Below, piece by piece: positions 26,588-35,645 of a DNA stretch of 36,066 nucleotides (position 1 is its first letter; every line of letters starts with the position of its first letter). Made by a program: the position numbers and the translations under genes. This DNA is from Bacteroidota bacterium. Lineage in GTDB: Bacteria > Bacteroidota > Bacteroidia > Chitinophagales > LD1. A model generated the notes under the pieces. The model did no database searches and was not told the origin of the DNA. It saw only the letters and a program-made list of their open reading frames with translations. Location of the stretch: NCBI GenBank assembly GCA_947461105.1, contig CANHIG010000008.1, positions 1-36,066 of the forward strand, in the 5' to 3' direction.

Positions 26588-27328
26588 TGCTTTATTTAGT
26601 AACTGTAGTGCTTTCACCTTTTCCATATATGGATTTACCATGGCATCTTTGATATAGGATAAATGCCTCAAATTATGCAAATCTGTACCCACTAAATGAA
26701 TCATTCCGGCATCAATAAGTTTCTCTGAAATTTGCTTTACATGCTTTCCGTATACGCCTGTGATAGATGACAAATTAAGCTGCAATAATATCCCAGAATC
26801 AATTATTTCCTGATAAGAATCCAAATCATCACTATGATAATATGGATATCGCTCAGGATGAGCTAGTATCACCTTATAGCCGGCAGATCGCAATTCAAAG
26901 AAATACTTATTGATTCCATGCGATTTATTGTAATAGGAAAGCTCCACCAAAACGTAGTTGTCTCCAATAGTTAGAATGTCTCTATCTTTAATTTTTTGAA
27001 AAATCGTTTCATCCAAATAATACTCAGCAATAGCATCAAAACTCACTTGAATATTTTCTTGTGCAATCGCATTTAATACCAAATCTCTACCTCTCAATAT
27101 ATCGAAAGATGAATTATTGTACCCATCAGTCATGATATGAGGTGAGGTAATTATTCGATTCAGACCAAGGGATTTAAGCTCTTTGATTAATGCTATTGAT
27201 TCTTCCAATGTTTTTACCCCGTCATCAATTCCTGGAATCAAATGAGAATGTATATCCACTGCTAACCAAGAATAATCCGTAGCGATAGCCTTCGCTTTTT
27301 TTGAAAATAAATTAGAGAAAATAGACAT
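26582..27328 (-). CDS. CpsB/CapC-type PHP-domain tyrosine-protein phosphatase
   Basis: A 248-residue PHP-domain protein. VDIHSHLIPGIDDG at 24-37 supplies H27 and H29, SPHIM supplies H64, ILAHPERYPYY and VGTDLHNLR supply the remaining metal ligands. This order fits the YwqE/CpsB/Wzb-unrelated PHP phosphatases that dephosphorylate tyrosine kinases controlling capsule or exopolysaccharide synthesis. It is the last gene of the minus-strand nucleotide-sugar run, 76 bases after the WbpP-like gene, which supports a regulatory role in polysaccharide export. No BY-kinase is present in the window, so its partner must be encoded elsewhere. It overlaps gpsA tail to tail by six bases. Confidence 0.88.
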   Translation of the reverse strand: MSIFSNLFSKKAKAIATDYSWLAVDIHSHLIPGIDDGVKTLEESIALIKELKSLGLNRIITSPHIMTDGYNNSSFDILRGRDLVLNAIAQENIQVSFDAIAEYYLDETIFQKIKDRDILTIGDNYVLVELSYYNKSHGINKYFFELRSAGYKVILAHPERYPYYHSDDLDSYQEIIDSGILLQLNLSSITGVYGKHVKQISEKLIDAGMIHLVGTDLHNLRHLSYIKDAMVNPYMEKVKALQLLNKAL

Positions 27329-27404
27329 AATTATACTGCGGTATTATTCTGTAACCAATATAATCATTTAAAAGCATTCAGATAGTGGAAGGCTATAAAC
27401 AGTT

Positions 27405-28397
27405 TTAAAGCCCCTTCTTTCGCACAAACGAATTAACAGTTATTTTTAATCCATCTTCAAATGAAAATTCAGGATTATAGTCCAGTAATTCTTTAGCCTT
27501 TGTGATATCAGCAAGTGAATTTCTTATATCACCTTGCCTTGAATCACGATAAGTACACGGATGACTGCTGCCTAATATTTTAGCAATCTCGTTGTATAGA
27601 TAATTTACGGAGAAATTACTGCCACACGCAATATTAAAAACTTCACCAATGGCATTTTCATTATTTGATAGCATCGCCCGCACATTTGCCTGAACAGCAT
27701 TTTCAACAAAAGTAAAATCTCTAGTTTGCTCTCCATCCCCATCAATATATACAGGCTCTTGCTTCAAAATTTTATCTACAAAAATTGGAATTACTGCAGC
27801 ATACATACCATTTGGATCTTGACGCGGGCCAAATATATTGAAGTATCGTAAGCCTACAATTTGCATGGAATATGCTCTGTGAAAAACATCTGCATAGAGT
27901 TCATTGGCATATTTTGAAACTGCATAAGGTGAAAGTTGTCGGCCGATTTTATTTTCAACTTTAGGAAGTGAAGGTTCATCGCCATAAACAGACGAAGATG
28001 ATGCATAAACAAATCGTTTTATAGCTGCATCTTTGGCCGCAGAAAGCATATTTACAAAACCTCCCACATTTATATGATTCGTTCTGTGAGGCTCCTTAAG
28101 AGAACGTGGTACAGAGCCTAGTGCAGCCTGATGAGAAACAAAATCAATTCCTGTACAAGCTTTCCTGCAGGTTTCAATGTCTGTGATATCGCCTTCTATT
28201 ATTTCCAGATTCGAATAGGATGAGAAAGCGGAGAGATTTTCTTTTGAACTGGTTAGAAAGTTGTCAAGCACTCTCACATGCTTAGCCTGATTGAGCAAAA
28301 GATACTCTACAATATTGGATCCGATAAAGCCTGAACCACCAGTTATTAAAAATGAGGTATCGGAAAGATTAGTATCATGATATTTCTTTTCAAACAT
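27405..28397 (-). CDS. UDP-GlcNAc/UDP-GlcNAcA 4-epimerase, WbpP/TviC-like
   Basis: A 330-residue extended SDR enzyme. TGGSGFIGSNIVEYLL at 19-34 binds NAD, HQAALGSVPRS at 89-99 is a segment characteristic of WbpP/TviC, YASSSSVYG holds the catalytic Ser, and Y158/K162 form the YxxxK pair in SPYAVSKYANELY. The N-terminal extension before the glycine-rich loop is also usual for WbpP. It interconverts UDP-GlcNAc and UDP-GalNAc or the corresponding uronic acids in the cytosol. Together with the TviB-like dehydrogenase two genes upstream it would yield UDP-GalNAcA. It starts two bases after the rfbB stop on the minus strand. Family is firm and the preferred substrate is inferred. Confidence 0.85.
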   Translation of the reverse strand: MFEKKYHDTNLSDTSFLITGGSGFIGSNIVEYLLLNQAKHVRVLDNFLTSSKENLSAFSSYSNLEIIEGDITDIETCRKACTGIDFVSHQAALGSVPRSLKEPHRTNHINVGGFVNMLSAAKDAAIKRFVYASSSSVYGDEPSLPKVENKIGRQLSPYAVSKYANELYADVFHRAYSMQIVGLRYFNIFGPRQDPNGMYAAVIPIFVDKILKQEPVYIDGDGEQTRDFTFVENAVQANVRAMLSNNENAIGEVFNIACGSNFSVNYLYNEIAKILGSSHPCTYRDSRQGDIRNSLADITKAKELLDYNPEFSFEDGLKITVNSFVRKKGL

Positions 28398-28399
28398 GA

Positions 28400-29464
28400 T
28401 TACCTATTTACGTATTGTTGCTCGTAAAACTTTTGATACTCTCCAGAAGTTACATGTTTAAGCCATTCCTCATTGGCTAAATACCAATCTACAGTTTTCT
28501 CCAAGCCTTCTTCAAACTGTAATGAAGGTTTCCAGCCCAATTCATGTTGCAACTTGGAGGAATCAATTGCATAACGCAAATCGTGTCCAGCCCTGTCTTT
28601 CACAAAAGTGATTAACTGCTCATTGGTACCATCTACCCTGCAAAGTTTTTTATCCATAATTTTACAAAGTAATCGAATCACATCAATATTTGTCCATTCA
28701 TTATGACCGCCAATATTATAGGTAGAACCAATTTTACCACTATGCAAAATCGCATCAATAGCCCTTGCATGATCTTCTACAAACAACCAGTCGCGAACAT
28801 TTTCGCCTTTCCCGTATATCGGTAGTGGTTTATTATTCTTGATATTATAAATACAAAGCGGAATAAGCTTTTCAGGAAAATGGTTAGGACCGTAATTATT
28901 AGAACAATTTGAAATAACACATGGTAGATTATATGTATCATGATATGCTCTCACAAAATGATCTGAACTTGCTTTTGATGCAGAATACGGGCTGTGTGGA
29001 TCATAAGCGGTCTCTTCAGTAAACAACCCCGTATCGCCAAGTGTTCCATATACCTCATCGGTTGAAACATGATAGAATATTTTATTCTCAGTTACTTTGT
29101 CTTTGCTGCAACCCCAAATTGTTTTTGCGGCATTGAGTAAATTCACGGTGCCTATTACATTAGTATAGACAAATTCAAGCGGATTGCTGATAGACCTATC
29201 TACATGGCTTTCAGCAGCAAGATGAATTACTGAATCAAATTTATAAGTTTCGAAAAGCTCATCAATAAAATCCTTGTTAGTTATATCCCCTCTAATAAAA
29301 GTATAGTTGTGCTTCTCCTGAATGTCTTTAAGATTCTCCAGATTTCCAGCATAGGTGAGCTTATCCAGATTGTATATGTGATGTTGCTCGTATTTATTTA
29401 CAAAGAGTCTCACTACATGTGACCCTATAAATCCCGCACCTCCTGTAATTAATATCTTTCCCAT
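28400..29464 (-). CDS. rfbB: dTDP-glucose 4,6-dehydratase
   Basis: A 354-residue enzyme of standard RmlB length. ITGGAGFIGSHVVRLF binds NAD, DKLTYAGNLENL is a segment conserved in RmlB, HLAAESHVDRSI follows, and STDEVYG at 134-140 holds the dehydratase Asp136-Glu137 pair. Y160 and K164 (SPYSASKASSDH) complete the active site, with NNYGPNHFPEKLIPL and GENVRDWLFVEDH further on. It makes dTDP-4-keto-6-deoxy-D-glucose. The other rhamnose genes (rmlA, rmlC, rmlD) are not in the window, so the product could go to rhamnose through genes elsewhere or to another deoxysugar. It sits in the minus-strand run, 13 bases after the TviB-like gene. Confidence 0.95.
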   Translation of the reverse strand: MGKILITGGAGFIGSHVVRLFVNKYEQHHIYNLDKLTYAGNLENLKDIQEKHNYTFIRGDITNKDFIDELFETYKFDSVIHLAAESHVDRSISNPLEFVYTNVIGTVNLLNAAKTIWGCSKDKVTENKIFYHVSTDEVYGTLGDTGLFTEETAYDPHSPYSASKASSDHFVRAYHDTYNLPCVISNCSNNYGPNHFPEKLIPLCIYNIKNNKPLPIYGKGENVRDWLFVEDHARAIDAILHSGKIGSTYNIGGHNEWTNIDVIRLLCKIMDKKLCRVDGTNEQLITFVKDRAGHDLRYAIDSSKLQHELGWKPSLQFEEGLEKTVDWYLANEEWLKHVTSGEYQKFYEQQYVNR

Positions 29465-29477
29465 TTTATAACCTTAT

Positions 29478-30767
29478 TTATAGTGACCAATAAGTCAGCT
29501 GCTTGATTTTATTTCTTAATTCACCCTTCACATCGGCCACTATACCATCAGATTTAAGAATCGAAATGAAGAACTGCTCATCATAAGTAGAGAACTGATC
29601 ATGATTTACCGCAACAATTACTGCATCATAATCTTTTCCCACTTCTCTGGTGAGTGAAACTCCGTATTCATGCTCAAACTCTGCATTGTCTGCATATGGA
29701 TCAAACACTTCCACATTCACAGAATAGTTTTGTAGTTCCTTAATCACGTCCACAACTTTGGAATTACGAATATCAGTGACATTTTCTTTGAATGTAGCTC
29801 CCATCACAAGCACTTTAGTATTTGATATTTGCTTGTTTAGCTTGATAAGCTGTTGTACTAATTTCTTAGAGATAATTGCTCCCATTGAATCGTTTATTTT
29901 CCTGCCTGCAAGAATTACTTCAGGCTTGAAACCTAGTGCTGATGCTTTATATGTAAGATAGTACGGATCTACTCCAATACAATGACCTCCTACTAATCCC
30001 GGGAAAAATTTGAGAAAATTCCATTTAGTGCCCGCAGCAGCGAGCACTTCATAAGTATTAATGCCCATTTTATCAAAAATACAAGATAGCTCATTCATTA
30101 ATGCAATATTTACATCGCGTTGAGTATTTTCAATAATCTTAGCAGCCTCAGCTACTTTAATAGAACTTGCTCTGTATGTACCTGCCTCAACAATAATTTC
30201 ATAAGTTCTGGCTATAATATCCAGCGCTTCCGCATCACAGCCTGAAACCACCTTTATGATTTTGGTAATAGTATGTTCCTTATCGCCTGGGTTAATACGC
30301 TCCGGAGAATAACCTAGTTTAAAATCTATATCCATCTTTAATCCGGAAAGCTCTTCCAAAATTGGAAGGCAATCATCTTCTGTACAACCCGGATAAACAG
30401 TAGATTCATAAACTACATAGTCCCCCTTTTTCAATACCTGACCTATTGTTTTTGAAGCTGATTGTACAGGTTTCAAATCAGGAACATTATGTGAATCAAC
30501 AGGAGTAGGAACAGCAACAATAAAAAAATTTGCATTGCGTAAATCCTCTAAATTGCTCGTAAACTGAATATCAGCACCTTCAAAATCTTTGTGCTCCAGT
30601 TCATTGCTTGGATCTATTCCTTGCCGCATCATTTCAACACGTTTGGCATTAATATCAAAGCCAATCACACTTATTTTCCTTGCAAAAGCAAGTGCTATGG
30701 GAAGACCTACATATCCCAATCCGATTACTGCCAATTTCTTTTCCTTCCTTATAAGCGCCTCTATCAT
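29478..30767 (-). CDS. tviB: UDP-N-acetyl-hexosamine 6-dehydrogenase, TviB/WbpO-like
   Basis: A 429-residue UDP-sugar dehydrogenase. AVIGLGYVGLPIALAF at 13-28 binds NAD, VVYESTVYPGCTEDDC at 118-133 and YSPERINPGD at 153-162 are TviB/WbpO-type signatures, IENTQRDVNIALMNEL follows, and C263 in GGHCIGVDPYYL is the catalytic cysteine. The GxDPSNE segment after the first Rossmann half is also typical of the TviB type. It oxidises UDP-GlcNAc or UDP-GalNAc to the uronic acid with two NAD. The purine-rich AGGAGAGAG before the ATG is a good ribosome-binding site. It is clearly a different subfamily from the UDP-glucose dehydrogenase at 32333. Substrate preference (GlcNAc or GalNAc) is not resolved. 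Confidence 0.9.
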   Translation of the reverse strand: MIEALIRKEKKLAVIGLGYVGLPIALAFARKISVIGFDINAKRVEMMRQGIDPSNELEHKDFEGADIQFTSNLEDLRNANFFIVAVPTPVDSHNVPDLKPVQSASKTIGQVLKKGDYVVYESTVYPGCTEDDCLPILEELSGLKMDIDFKLGYSPERINPGDKEHTITKIIKVVSGCDAEALDIIARTYEIIVEAGTYRASSIKVAEAAKIIENTQRDVNIALMNELSCIFDKMGINTYEVLAAAGTKWNFLKFFPGLVGGHCIGVDPYYLTYKASALGFKPEVILAGRKINDSMGAIISKKLVQQLIKLNKQISNTKVLVMGATFKENVTDIRNSKVVDVIKELQNYSVNVEVFDPYADNAEFEHEYGVSLTREVGKDYDAVIVAVNHDQFSTYDEQFFISILKSDGIVADVKGELRNKIKQLTYWSL

Positions 30768-30788
30768 CTCTCTCCTTTTTTTTATTTA

Positions 30789-31361
30789 TTAAATTTTTGA
30801 AACAAGACCATTTTCCATTTTATACTTTTCGCCACTATCAGAGCAAATTGCTAAACCATCCTCATTAAAAACAAGTTTTTGCCCATATTCACTCATCCAA
30901 CCCGTTTGCCTTGATGGATTGCCAATTACTAAGGCATAATCAGGAACATTCTTGGTAACTACTGCTCCAGCACCGATAAAAGCGAATTTTCCTATATCAT
31001 GACCACACACTATTGTGGCATTTGCTCCAATTGATGCCCCTCTACCAACATGAGTTTTAGCATATTGATTTTTCCGGTTCACATGACTTCTTGGATTTAT
31101 GACATTAGTAAAAACCATTGAAGGGCCAAGAAAAACATCATCCTCACAGATAACACCGGTGTATATGGATACATTATTCTGAACCTTCACATTGCTTCCC
31201 AAAACAACTTCTGGAGAAATAACTACGTTCTGACCAATATTGCAGTTTTCCCCTATGACACAATTAGGCATGACATGAGAGAAGTGCCAGATTTTTGTTC
31301 CTTTCCCAATCTTGCATCCCTCGTCTATAAAAGCTGATTCATGTGCAAAATATTCTTTCAT
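30789..31361 (-). CDS. wbpD: Sugar N-acetyltransferase, WbpD/WlbB-like (left-handed beta-helix)
   Basis: A 190-residue hexapeptide-repeat acetyltransferase, the usual WbpD length. Repeated I/V-G-x4 turns run from about residue 14 to 150 ([40 protein letters not shown]). [16 protein letters not shown] and [20 protein letters not shown] match WbpD, as I recall it. WbpD acetylates the 3-amino group of UDP-2-acetamido-3-amino-2,3-dideoxy-glucuronate using acetyl-CoA. A WbpE-like aminotransferase is at the head of the same run, but the oxidase WbpB that should make the 3-keto sugar is not seen. Its ATG overlaps the stop of the UDP-xylose synthase-like gene by four bases. A related amino-sugar substrate remains possible. 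Confidence 0.85.
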   Translation of the reverse strand: MKEYFAHESAFIDEGCKIGKGTKIWHFSHVMPNCVIGENCNIGQNVVISPEVVLGSNVKVQNNVSIYTGVICEDDVFLGPSMVFTNVINPRSHVNRKNQYAKTHVGRGASIGANATIVCGHDIGKFAFIGAGAVVTKNVPDYALVIGNPSRQTGWMSEYGQKLVFNEDGLAICSDSGEKYKMENGLVSKI

Positions 31362-32326
31362 TCAAAACGATGTTTTCTGTCAAACAAAATCTCCTGAGGT
31401 AATGATTTAAAATATTCATAAGTAATTTTCAATCCTTCAGCACGACTCACCTTTGGCTCCCATCCTAAAATCTCTTTTGCTTTTGTAATGTCCGGTCTTC
31501 GCTGCTTAGGATCATCAGTCGGTAATGGTTTGGAAATTAATTTTTGATTTGCTCCGGTTAGCTTTAATATTTCTTCGCCAAATTCTTTGATGGTGATTTC
31601 AGCAGGATTGCCAATATTCACTGGATAAGCATAATCACTTAATAACAAACGATAAATTCCTTCCACTAAATCATCTACATAACAAAAAGAACGAGTCTGA
31701 GATCCATCCCCAAACATAGTTAAGTCCTCGCCTCTCAATGCCTGACCAATAAATGCCGGCAAAACCCTACCATCATTTAGTCGCATTCTTGGCCCATAGG
31801 TATTGAATATCCGTACAATTCTTGTTTCTAATCCATGAAAAGTATGATAGGCCATCGTTATGGCTTCCTGATATCGCTTCGCTTCATCATAAACACCACG
31901 CGGACCAATTGGATTCACATTGCCCCAATATTCTTCAGGCTGTGGGTGCACTGTTGGATCACCATACACTTCAGAGGTAGAAGCAATCAACATACGCGCT
32001 TTTTTTGCTTTAGCTAATCCTAAAAGATTGTGAGTACCCATAGCGCCTACTTTCAGTGTCTGAATAGGAATTTTAAGATAATCAATTGGAGAAGCCGGAG
32101 ATGCAAAATGAAGTATATAATCTAAATGACCGGGCACATGAACAAACTTGGTTATATCATGATGATAAAACTCAAAATGCTCCAACTTAAAAAGGTGTTC
32201 AATATTTCTTAAATCGCCTGTAATCAAATTGTCCATACCAATAACATGGTAGCCCTCTTTGATAAATCTATCACAAAGATGAGAACCCAAAAATCCGGCA
32301 GCGCCTGTAATTAAAACTCTCTTCAT
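31358..32326 (-). CDS. UDP-glucuronate decarboxylase (UDP-xylose synthase)
   Basis: A 322-residue extended [19 protein letters not shown] binds [16 protein letters not shown] at 73-85 is the marker segment of UDP-xylose synthases, STSEVYGDP follows, Y146/K150 form the YxxxK pair in [14 protein letters not shown], and [10 protein letters not shown] lies downstream. It converts UDP-glucuronic acid to UDP-xylose in the cytosol. The gene immediately upstream encodes the UDP-glucose 6-dehydrogenase that makes its substrate, six bases away, so the pair forms a two-step route. It has no N-terminal membrane anchor, as expected of bacterial soluble forms. It overlaps the WbpD-like gene by four bases. 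Confidence 0.93.
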   Translation of the reverse strand: MKRVLITGAAGFLGSHLCDRFIKEGYHVIGMDNLITGDLRNIEHLFKLEHFEFYHHDITKFVHVPGHLDYILHFASPASPIDYLKIPIQTLKVGAMGTHNLLGLAKAKKARMLIASTSEVYGDPTVHPQPEEYWGNVNPIGPRGVYDEAKRYQEAITMAYHTFHGLETRIVRIFNTYGPRMRLNDGRVLPAFIGQALRGEDLTMFGDGSQTRSFCYVDDLVEGIYRLLLSDYAYPVNIGNPAEITIKEFGEEILKLTGANQKLISKPLPTDDPKQRRPDITKAKEILGWEPKVSRAEGLKITYEYFKSLPQEILFDRKHRFE

Positions 32327-32332
32327 AGTTGT

Positions 32333-33646
32333 TTATTTAACTTCGTTTCTGCCAATACTGTAATAATAAAATCCTTGTTCAGCCATCTCTGACAAATCAT
32401 AAAGATTCCTACCATCAAAAATCACATTTGCCTTTAGTAAGGACTTCACTTTTGCAAAATCAGGCGAACGAAAGGCATTCCATTCTGTTGCTATTACAAG
32501 AAAATCAGAATCAGCGAGCGCGCTGTATTGGTCTGCAGTGAATGTTACTTTATCGCCAAAAATTGCTTTTACATTATTAATTGCTTCTGGGTCATAAGCC
32601 TGCACTGCTGCACCATGTTTCAAAAACTCTTCAATCAAGTAAATTGCAGGAGCCTCTCTTATGTCATCAGTATTTGGCTTAAAAGCTAACCCCCATAGAG
32701 CGATTTTCTTTCCTTTCAAATCTCCATTAAAGTACGCCAATATTTTCTGGAAGAATTTTTTGCGCTGCACATTATTCACTTCCATCACCGCATCCAAAAT
32801 TTTAAAGTCATATTTGTTTTCATTTGCAGTAAAATGAAGTGCCTGCACATCTTTAGGAAAACAACTTCCACCATATCCAATTCCGGGAAATAAAAATCTT
32901 TTGCCAATTCTGGAATCTGTTCCTATTCCTCTTCTCACATTGTCTACATCTGCTCCTACTTTCTCACACAAATTTGCAACCTCATTCATAAATGAAATTT
33001 TAGTAGCTAAAAATGCATTTGCAGCATACTTAGTCATTTCCGCAGAACGCTCATCCATAAATATGATGGGATTGCCTTGTCTCACAAAAGGTTCATACAA
33101 TCTTCCCATCACCTCTCTTGCCTTTTCCGAAGAGGTTCCTATCACTACACGTTCAGGTTTTAAAAAGTCTTCCACAGCAACCCCTTCGCGTAAAAACTCA
33201 GGATTAGACACTACATCAAATAAATCCAAAGACGCCTTTTCTGCCAATGCTGCATGTACTTTGTCTGCAGTACCAACAGGAACCGTACTCTTGTCAACAA
33301 TCACAGTATAGGATTTAAGAATGGGTCCTAAATCCTTTGCCACCTGAAGGATGTATTTTAAATCAGCAGAACCATCCTCTCCCGGAGGTGTTGGTAATGC
33401 AAGAAAAATCACTTTTGCCCATTCAATGCCTTCGGCTAATGAAGTAGTGAAATTCAGTCGTCCTTCTTTTGTATTTCGCTCAAATATCAAATCTAAATCG
33501 GGCTCAAAAATTGGAAGTTCTCCATTTTTAAGTGAGTTGATTTTTTGCTCATTAATGTCAATACATGTAACATCATTCCCTGTTTCAGCAAAGCATGTGC
33601 CTGTTACCAATCCTACATATCCTGTTCCTACTACTGCAATTTTCAT
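32333..33646 (-). CDS. ugd: UDP-glucose 6-dehydrogenase
   Basis: A 437-residue enzyme. KIAVVGTGYVGLVTGTCFAE binds NAD, PTPPGEDGSADL at 85-96 and KSTVPVGTAD are standard, SNPEFLREGVAVEDF at 147-161 and TKYAANAFLATKISFMNE follow, and C262 in GIGYGGSCFPKD is the catalytic cysteine. It oxidises UDP-glucose to UDP-glucuronate with two NAD. The next gene downstream is a UDP-glucuronate decarboxylase, so much of the product may go to UDP-xylose. A textbook Shine-Dalgarno (AGGAGGT) precedes the ATG at six bases, which is uncommon in Bacteroidota. It lies 17 bases after the aminotransferase gene. Confidence 0.95.
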   Translation of the reverse strand: MKIAVVGTGYVGLVTGTCFAETGNDVTCIDINEQKINSLKNGELPIFEPDLDLIFERNTKEGRLNFTTSLAEGIEWAKVIFLALPTPPGEDGSADLKYILQVAKDLGPILKSYTVIVDKSTVPVGTADKVHAALAEKASLDLFDVVSNPEFLREGVAVEDFLKPERVVIGTSSEKAREVMGRLYEPFVRQGNPIIFMDERSAEMTKYAANAFLATKISFMNEVANLCEKVGADVDNVRRGIGTDSRIGKRFLFPGIGYGGSCFPKDVQALHFTANENKYDFKILDAVMEVNNVQRKKFFQKILAYFNGDLKGKKIALWGLAFKPNTDDIREAPAIYLIEEFLKHGAAVQAYDPEAINNVKAIFGDKVTFTADQYSALADSDFLVIATEWNAFRSPDFAKVKSLLKANVIFDGRNLYDLSEMAEQGFYYYSIGRNEVK

Positions 33647-33652
33647 TTTCTA

Positions 33653-33659
33653 ACCTCCT
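33653..33659 (-). promoter_or_regulatory. Strong Shine-Dalgarno of ugd
   Basis: On the minus strand AGGAGGT ends six bases before the ATG at 33646. Most starts in this window lack such a site, so ugd may be translated unusually well. It also confirms the chosen start. Confidence 0.75.
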
Positions 33660-33663
33660 GTTT

Positions 33664-34791
33664 TTATGAAAGTAATTTTGTTACGTTTTGAATAATAAAT
33701 TCCAATTGATCTTCCTGCATTTCTGTGTGCATAGGCAATGATAAAACTGATTTGCACAATTCACAAGTAATTGGAAAGTCTTTATATGAATATTTATTGT
33801 CCTGATATGCCTTTTGATTATGCAATTCAACAGGATAGTATATCATACTTGGTATCCCTATAGCTGCAAGTGCCGCTCTTACGTCATTTCTGTCTTTACC
33901 ACATAACACTAGGGTATACTGATGAAAAACGTGAGTTGAATTACTTGCACGGAAAGGAATCTTAGCATGAGCAAGATTTGCAAAAGCCTTGTCGTATGCG
34001 TCAGCTAGTTTCTGGCGCGATGCAATATAACCATCAAGGTATTTCAATTTAACATTTAAAACAGCAGCCTGCAAGGTGTCTAATCGGGAGTTTACGCCTA
34101 TTTCATCATGATAATATTGAATAGTTTGCCCATGATTAGCTATCATCCTTATTTTTGCAGCCAATTCATCACTGTTCGTATACAATGCTCCTCCATCACC
34201 AAAACAGCCTAGATTCTTAGAAGGGAAAAATGAGGTAGAACCTATATCACCAATACAACCTGCCTTTTGCTTTAATCCGTTTGAAAAAGTGTATTCTGCA
34301 CCAATAGCCTGAGCATTATCTTCTATTACAAATAAATTATGACGCTTTGCAATTTCCATAATTGGTTCCATATCGGCACATTGCCCAAAAAGATGCACTG
34401 GAACTATTGCTTTTGTTTTATCAGTAATAGCTTTCTCAATGGCAATAGGATCAATAGTAAAAGTTTGTGGATTACATTCTACTAATACCGGCTTTAGCTG
34501 CAACAATGCAATCACCTCCGCTGTTGCTACATAAGTATAATCAGCTGTAATTACTTCATCTCCTGGCTTTAAACCAAGTGCCATCATAGCAATTTGGAGT
34601 GCATCTGTGCCGTTTGCAACCCCGATGGCATGTTTTGCCCCTAAATAATTTGCTAAATTATCTTCAAAGCTCTTTACCTGTGGACCTTTAATAAAAAGAG
34701 CGGACTCTAAAACTGAAAATATAGCCTCATCGATTTCAGGCTTGATTTTATTATACTGCCCCACTAAATCCACCATTTGTACCTTCTGCAT
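33664..34791 (-). CDS. DegT/DnrJ/EryC1/StrS aminotransferase, WbpE-like
   Basis: A 375-residue PLP enzyme of the sugar-aminotransferase family. VDLVGQYNKIKPEID starts the fold. GVANGTDALQIAMMALGLKP at 57-76 is the cofactor loop, HLFGQCADMEPI follows, D158 in VIEDNAQAIGAEY contacts PLP, and K192 in SFFPSKNLGCFGDGG forms the Schiff base. NSRLDTLQAAVL and the C-terminal LSLPMHTEM are also typical. The pattern is close to WbpE, which transfers an amino group to the 3-keto group of UDP-GlcNAcA, and a WbpD-like acetyltransferase is three genes downstream. A role with the RfbB product (dTDP-3-amino or 4-amino sugar) is a possible alternative. It is the first gene of the minus-strand run; 53 bases separate it from the divergent barrel gene. 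Confidence 0.88.
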   Translation of the reverse strand: MQKVQMVDLVGQYNKIKPEIDEAIFSVLESALFIKGPQVKSFEDNLANYLGAKHAIGVANGTDALQIAMMALGLKPGDEVITADYTYVATAEVIALLQLKPVLVECNPQTFTIDPIAIEKAITDKTKAIVPVHLFGQCADMEPIMEIAKRHNLFVIEDNAQAIGAEYTFSNGLKQKAGCIGDIGSTSFFPSKNLGCFGDGGALYTNSDELAAKIRMIANHGQTIQYYHDEIGVNSRLDTLQAAVLNVKLKYLDGYIASRQKLADAYDKAFANLAHAKIPFRASNSTHVFHQYTLVLCGKDRNDVRAALAAIGIPSMIYYPVELHNQKAYQDNKYSYKDFPITCELCKSVLSLPMHTEMQEDQLEFIIQNVTKLLS

Positions 34792-34844
34792 GCTCTTTTT
34801 TTAGAAGCGCTAAAATAATATTTTAAATTAGCCGATTATAATAT

Positions 34845-35636
34845 ATGCATAGCAACGGAAAATTATTTAAAAAATTGGCATTTACGCTGCTTTTGACAAT
34901 TACCTTTATAGGTACAAATGCTCAATTAGCAGAATCGGAAAAATTCAAACGCAGAGAGAAGTCCACCAATAATGCCATTTTGATAAATCCTTCCTATAAT
35001 GCCCAATTTCCTTTTGGAAATATGAAGCAAAGATTTGGATTCAACTCTAATGTAGGTATGCTAATAGGGCTCAGAACCACTTATAATTGGCTTGTGGGCA
35101 TTGAAGGCAATTATTTATTTGGCAGACAGGTGAAAGAAACCAATATGCTTAGTAGTATTCTTACCGAAGATTTACAGCTTATCTCCAATGAAGGCAAGCT
35201 AATTACTCCAAAAATATCGGAAGAAGGATTCAGCATAAAAATAGTTGGAGAAAAACTATTTAATGTAATTCCAAAGTTGAAAGGCTCCGGCCTATACCTG
35301 CAGGCTGGTGTAGGGTTTATCCAGCACCACATATTGATTCAGGCTCCAACAAGATTAGTTCCGCAATTAGATAAAACATACCGAAAAGGCTACGATAGAA
35401 TGTCTTATGGCGCACTTTTAAGTTTAGGTACAGGATTCAAATTTCTAGAGCGAAAAAAATTATTGAGTTTCAATATAGGCTGCCAGGCAGATTTTGGCTT
35501 TACTCAAAACAGAAGAGCTTGGAATTTTGATGAAGGCAGAAAAGACAATACGAAACGACTAGACATTTTTGTTGGTGTAAAAGTGGGATGGATTATTCCA
35601 ATTATGATTAACAAAGATAATGTTGACCTCTATTAA
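34845..35636 (+). CDS. Small outer-membrane beta-barrel protein
   Basis: A 263-residue protein with a signal peptide at about 1-27 (KKLAFTLLLTITFIGTNAQ). The mature part shows alternating hydrophobic beta strands: FGFNSNVGMLIGLRTTYNWLVGIE, GLYLQAGVGFIQHH, GALLSLGTGFKF, LSFNIGCQADFGFTQ and DIFVGVKVGWIIPIM, which suggests an 8-10 stranded barrel like the PorT/OmpA-like families of Bacteroidota. No plug, TonB box or periplasmic peptidoglycan-binding domain is visible. Its stop is nine bases before the GTG of waaA, so they are probably co-transcribed, hinting at a role in lipopolysaccharide or outer-membrane homeostasis. The function is unknown. Confidence 0.7.
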   Translation: MHSNGKLFKKLAFTLLLTITFIGTNAQLAESEKFKRREKSTNNAILINPSYNAQFPFGNMKQRFGFNSNVGMLIGLRTTYNWLVGIEGNYLFGRQVKETNMLSSILTEDLQLISNEGKLITPKISEEGFSIKIVGEKLFNVIPKLKGSGLYLQAGVGFIQHHILIQAPTRLVPQLDKTYRKGYDRMSYGALLSLGTGFKFLERKKLLSFNIGCQADFGFTQNRRAWNFDEGRKDNTKRLDIFVGVKVGWIIPIMINKDNVDLY

Positions 35637-35645
35637 AAATTCCAT

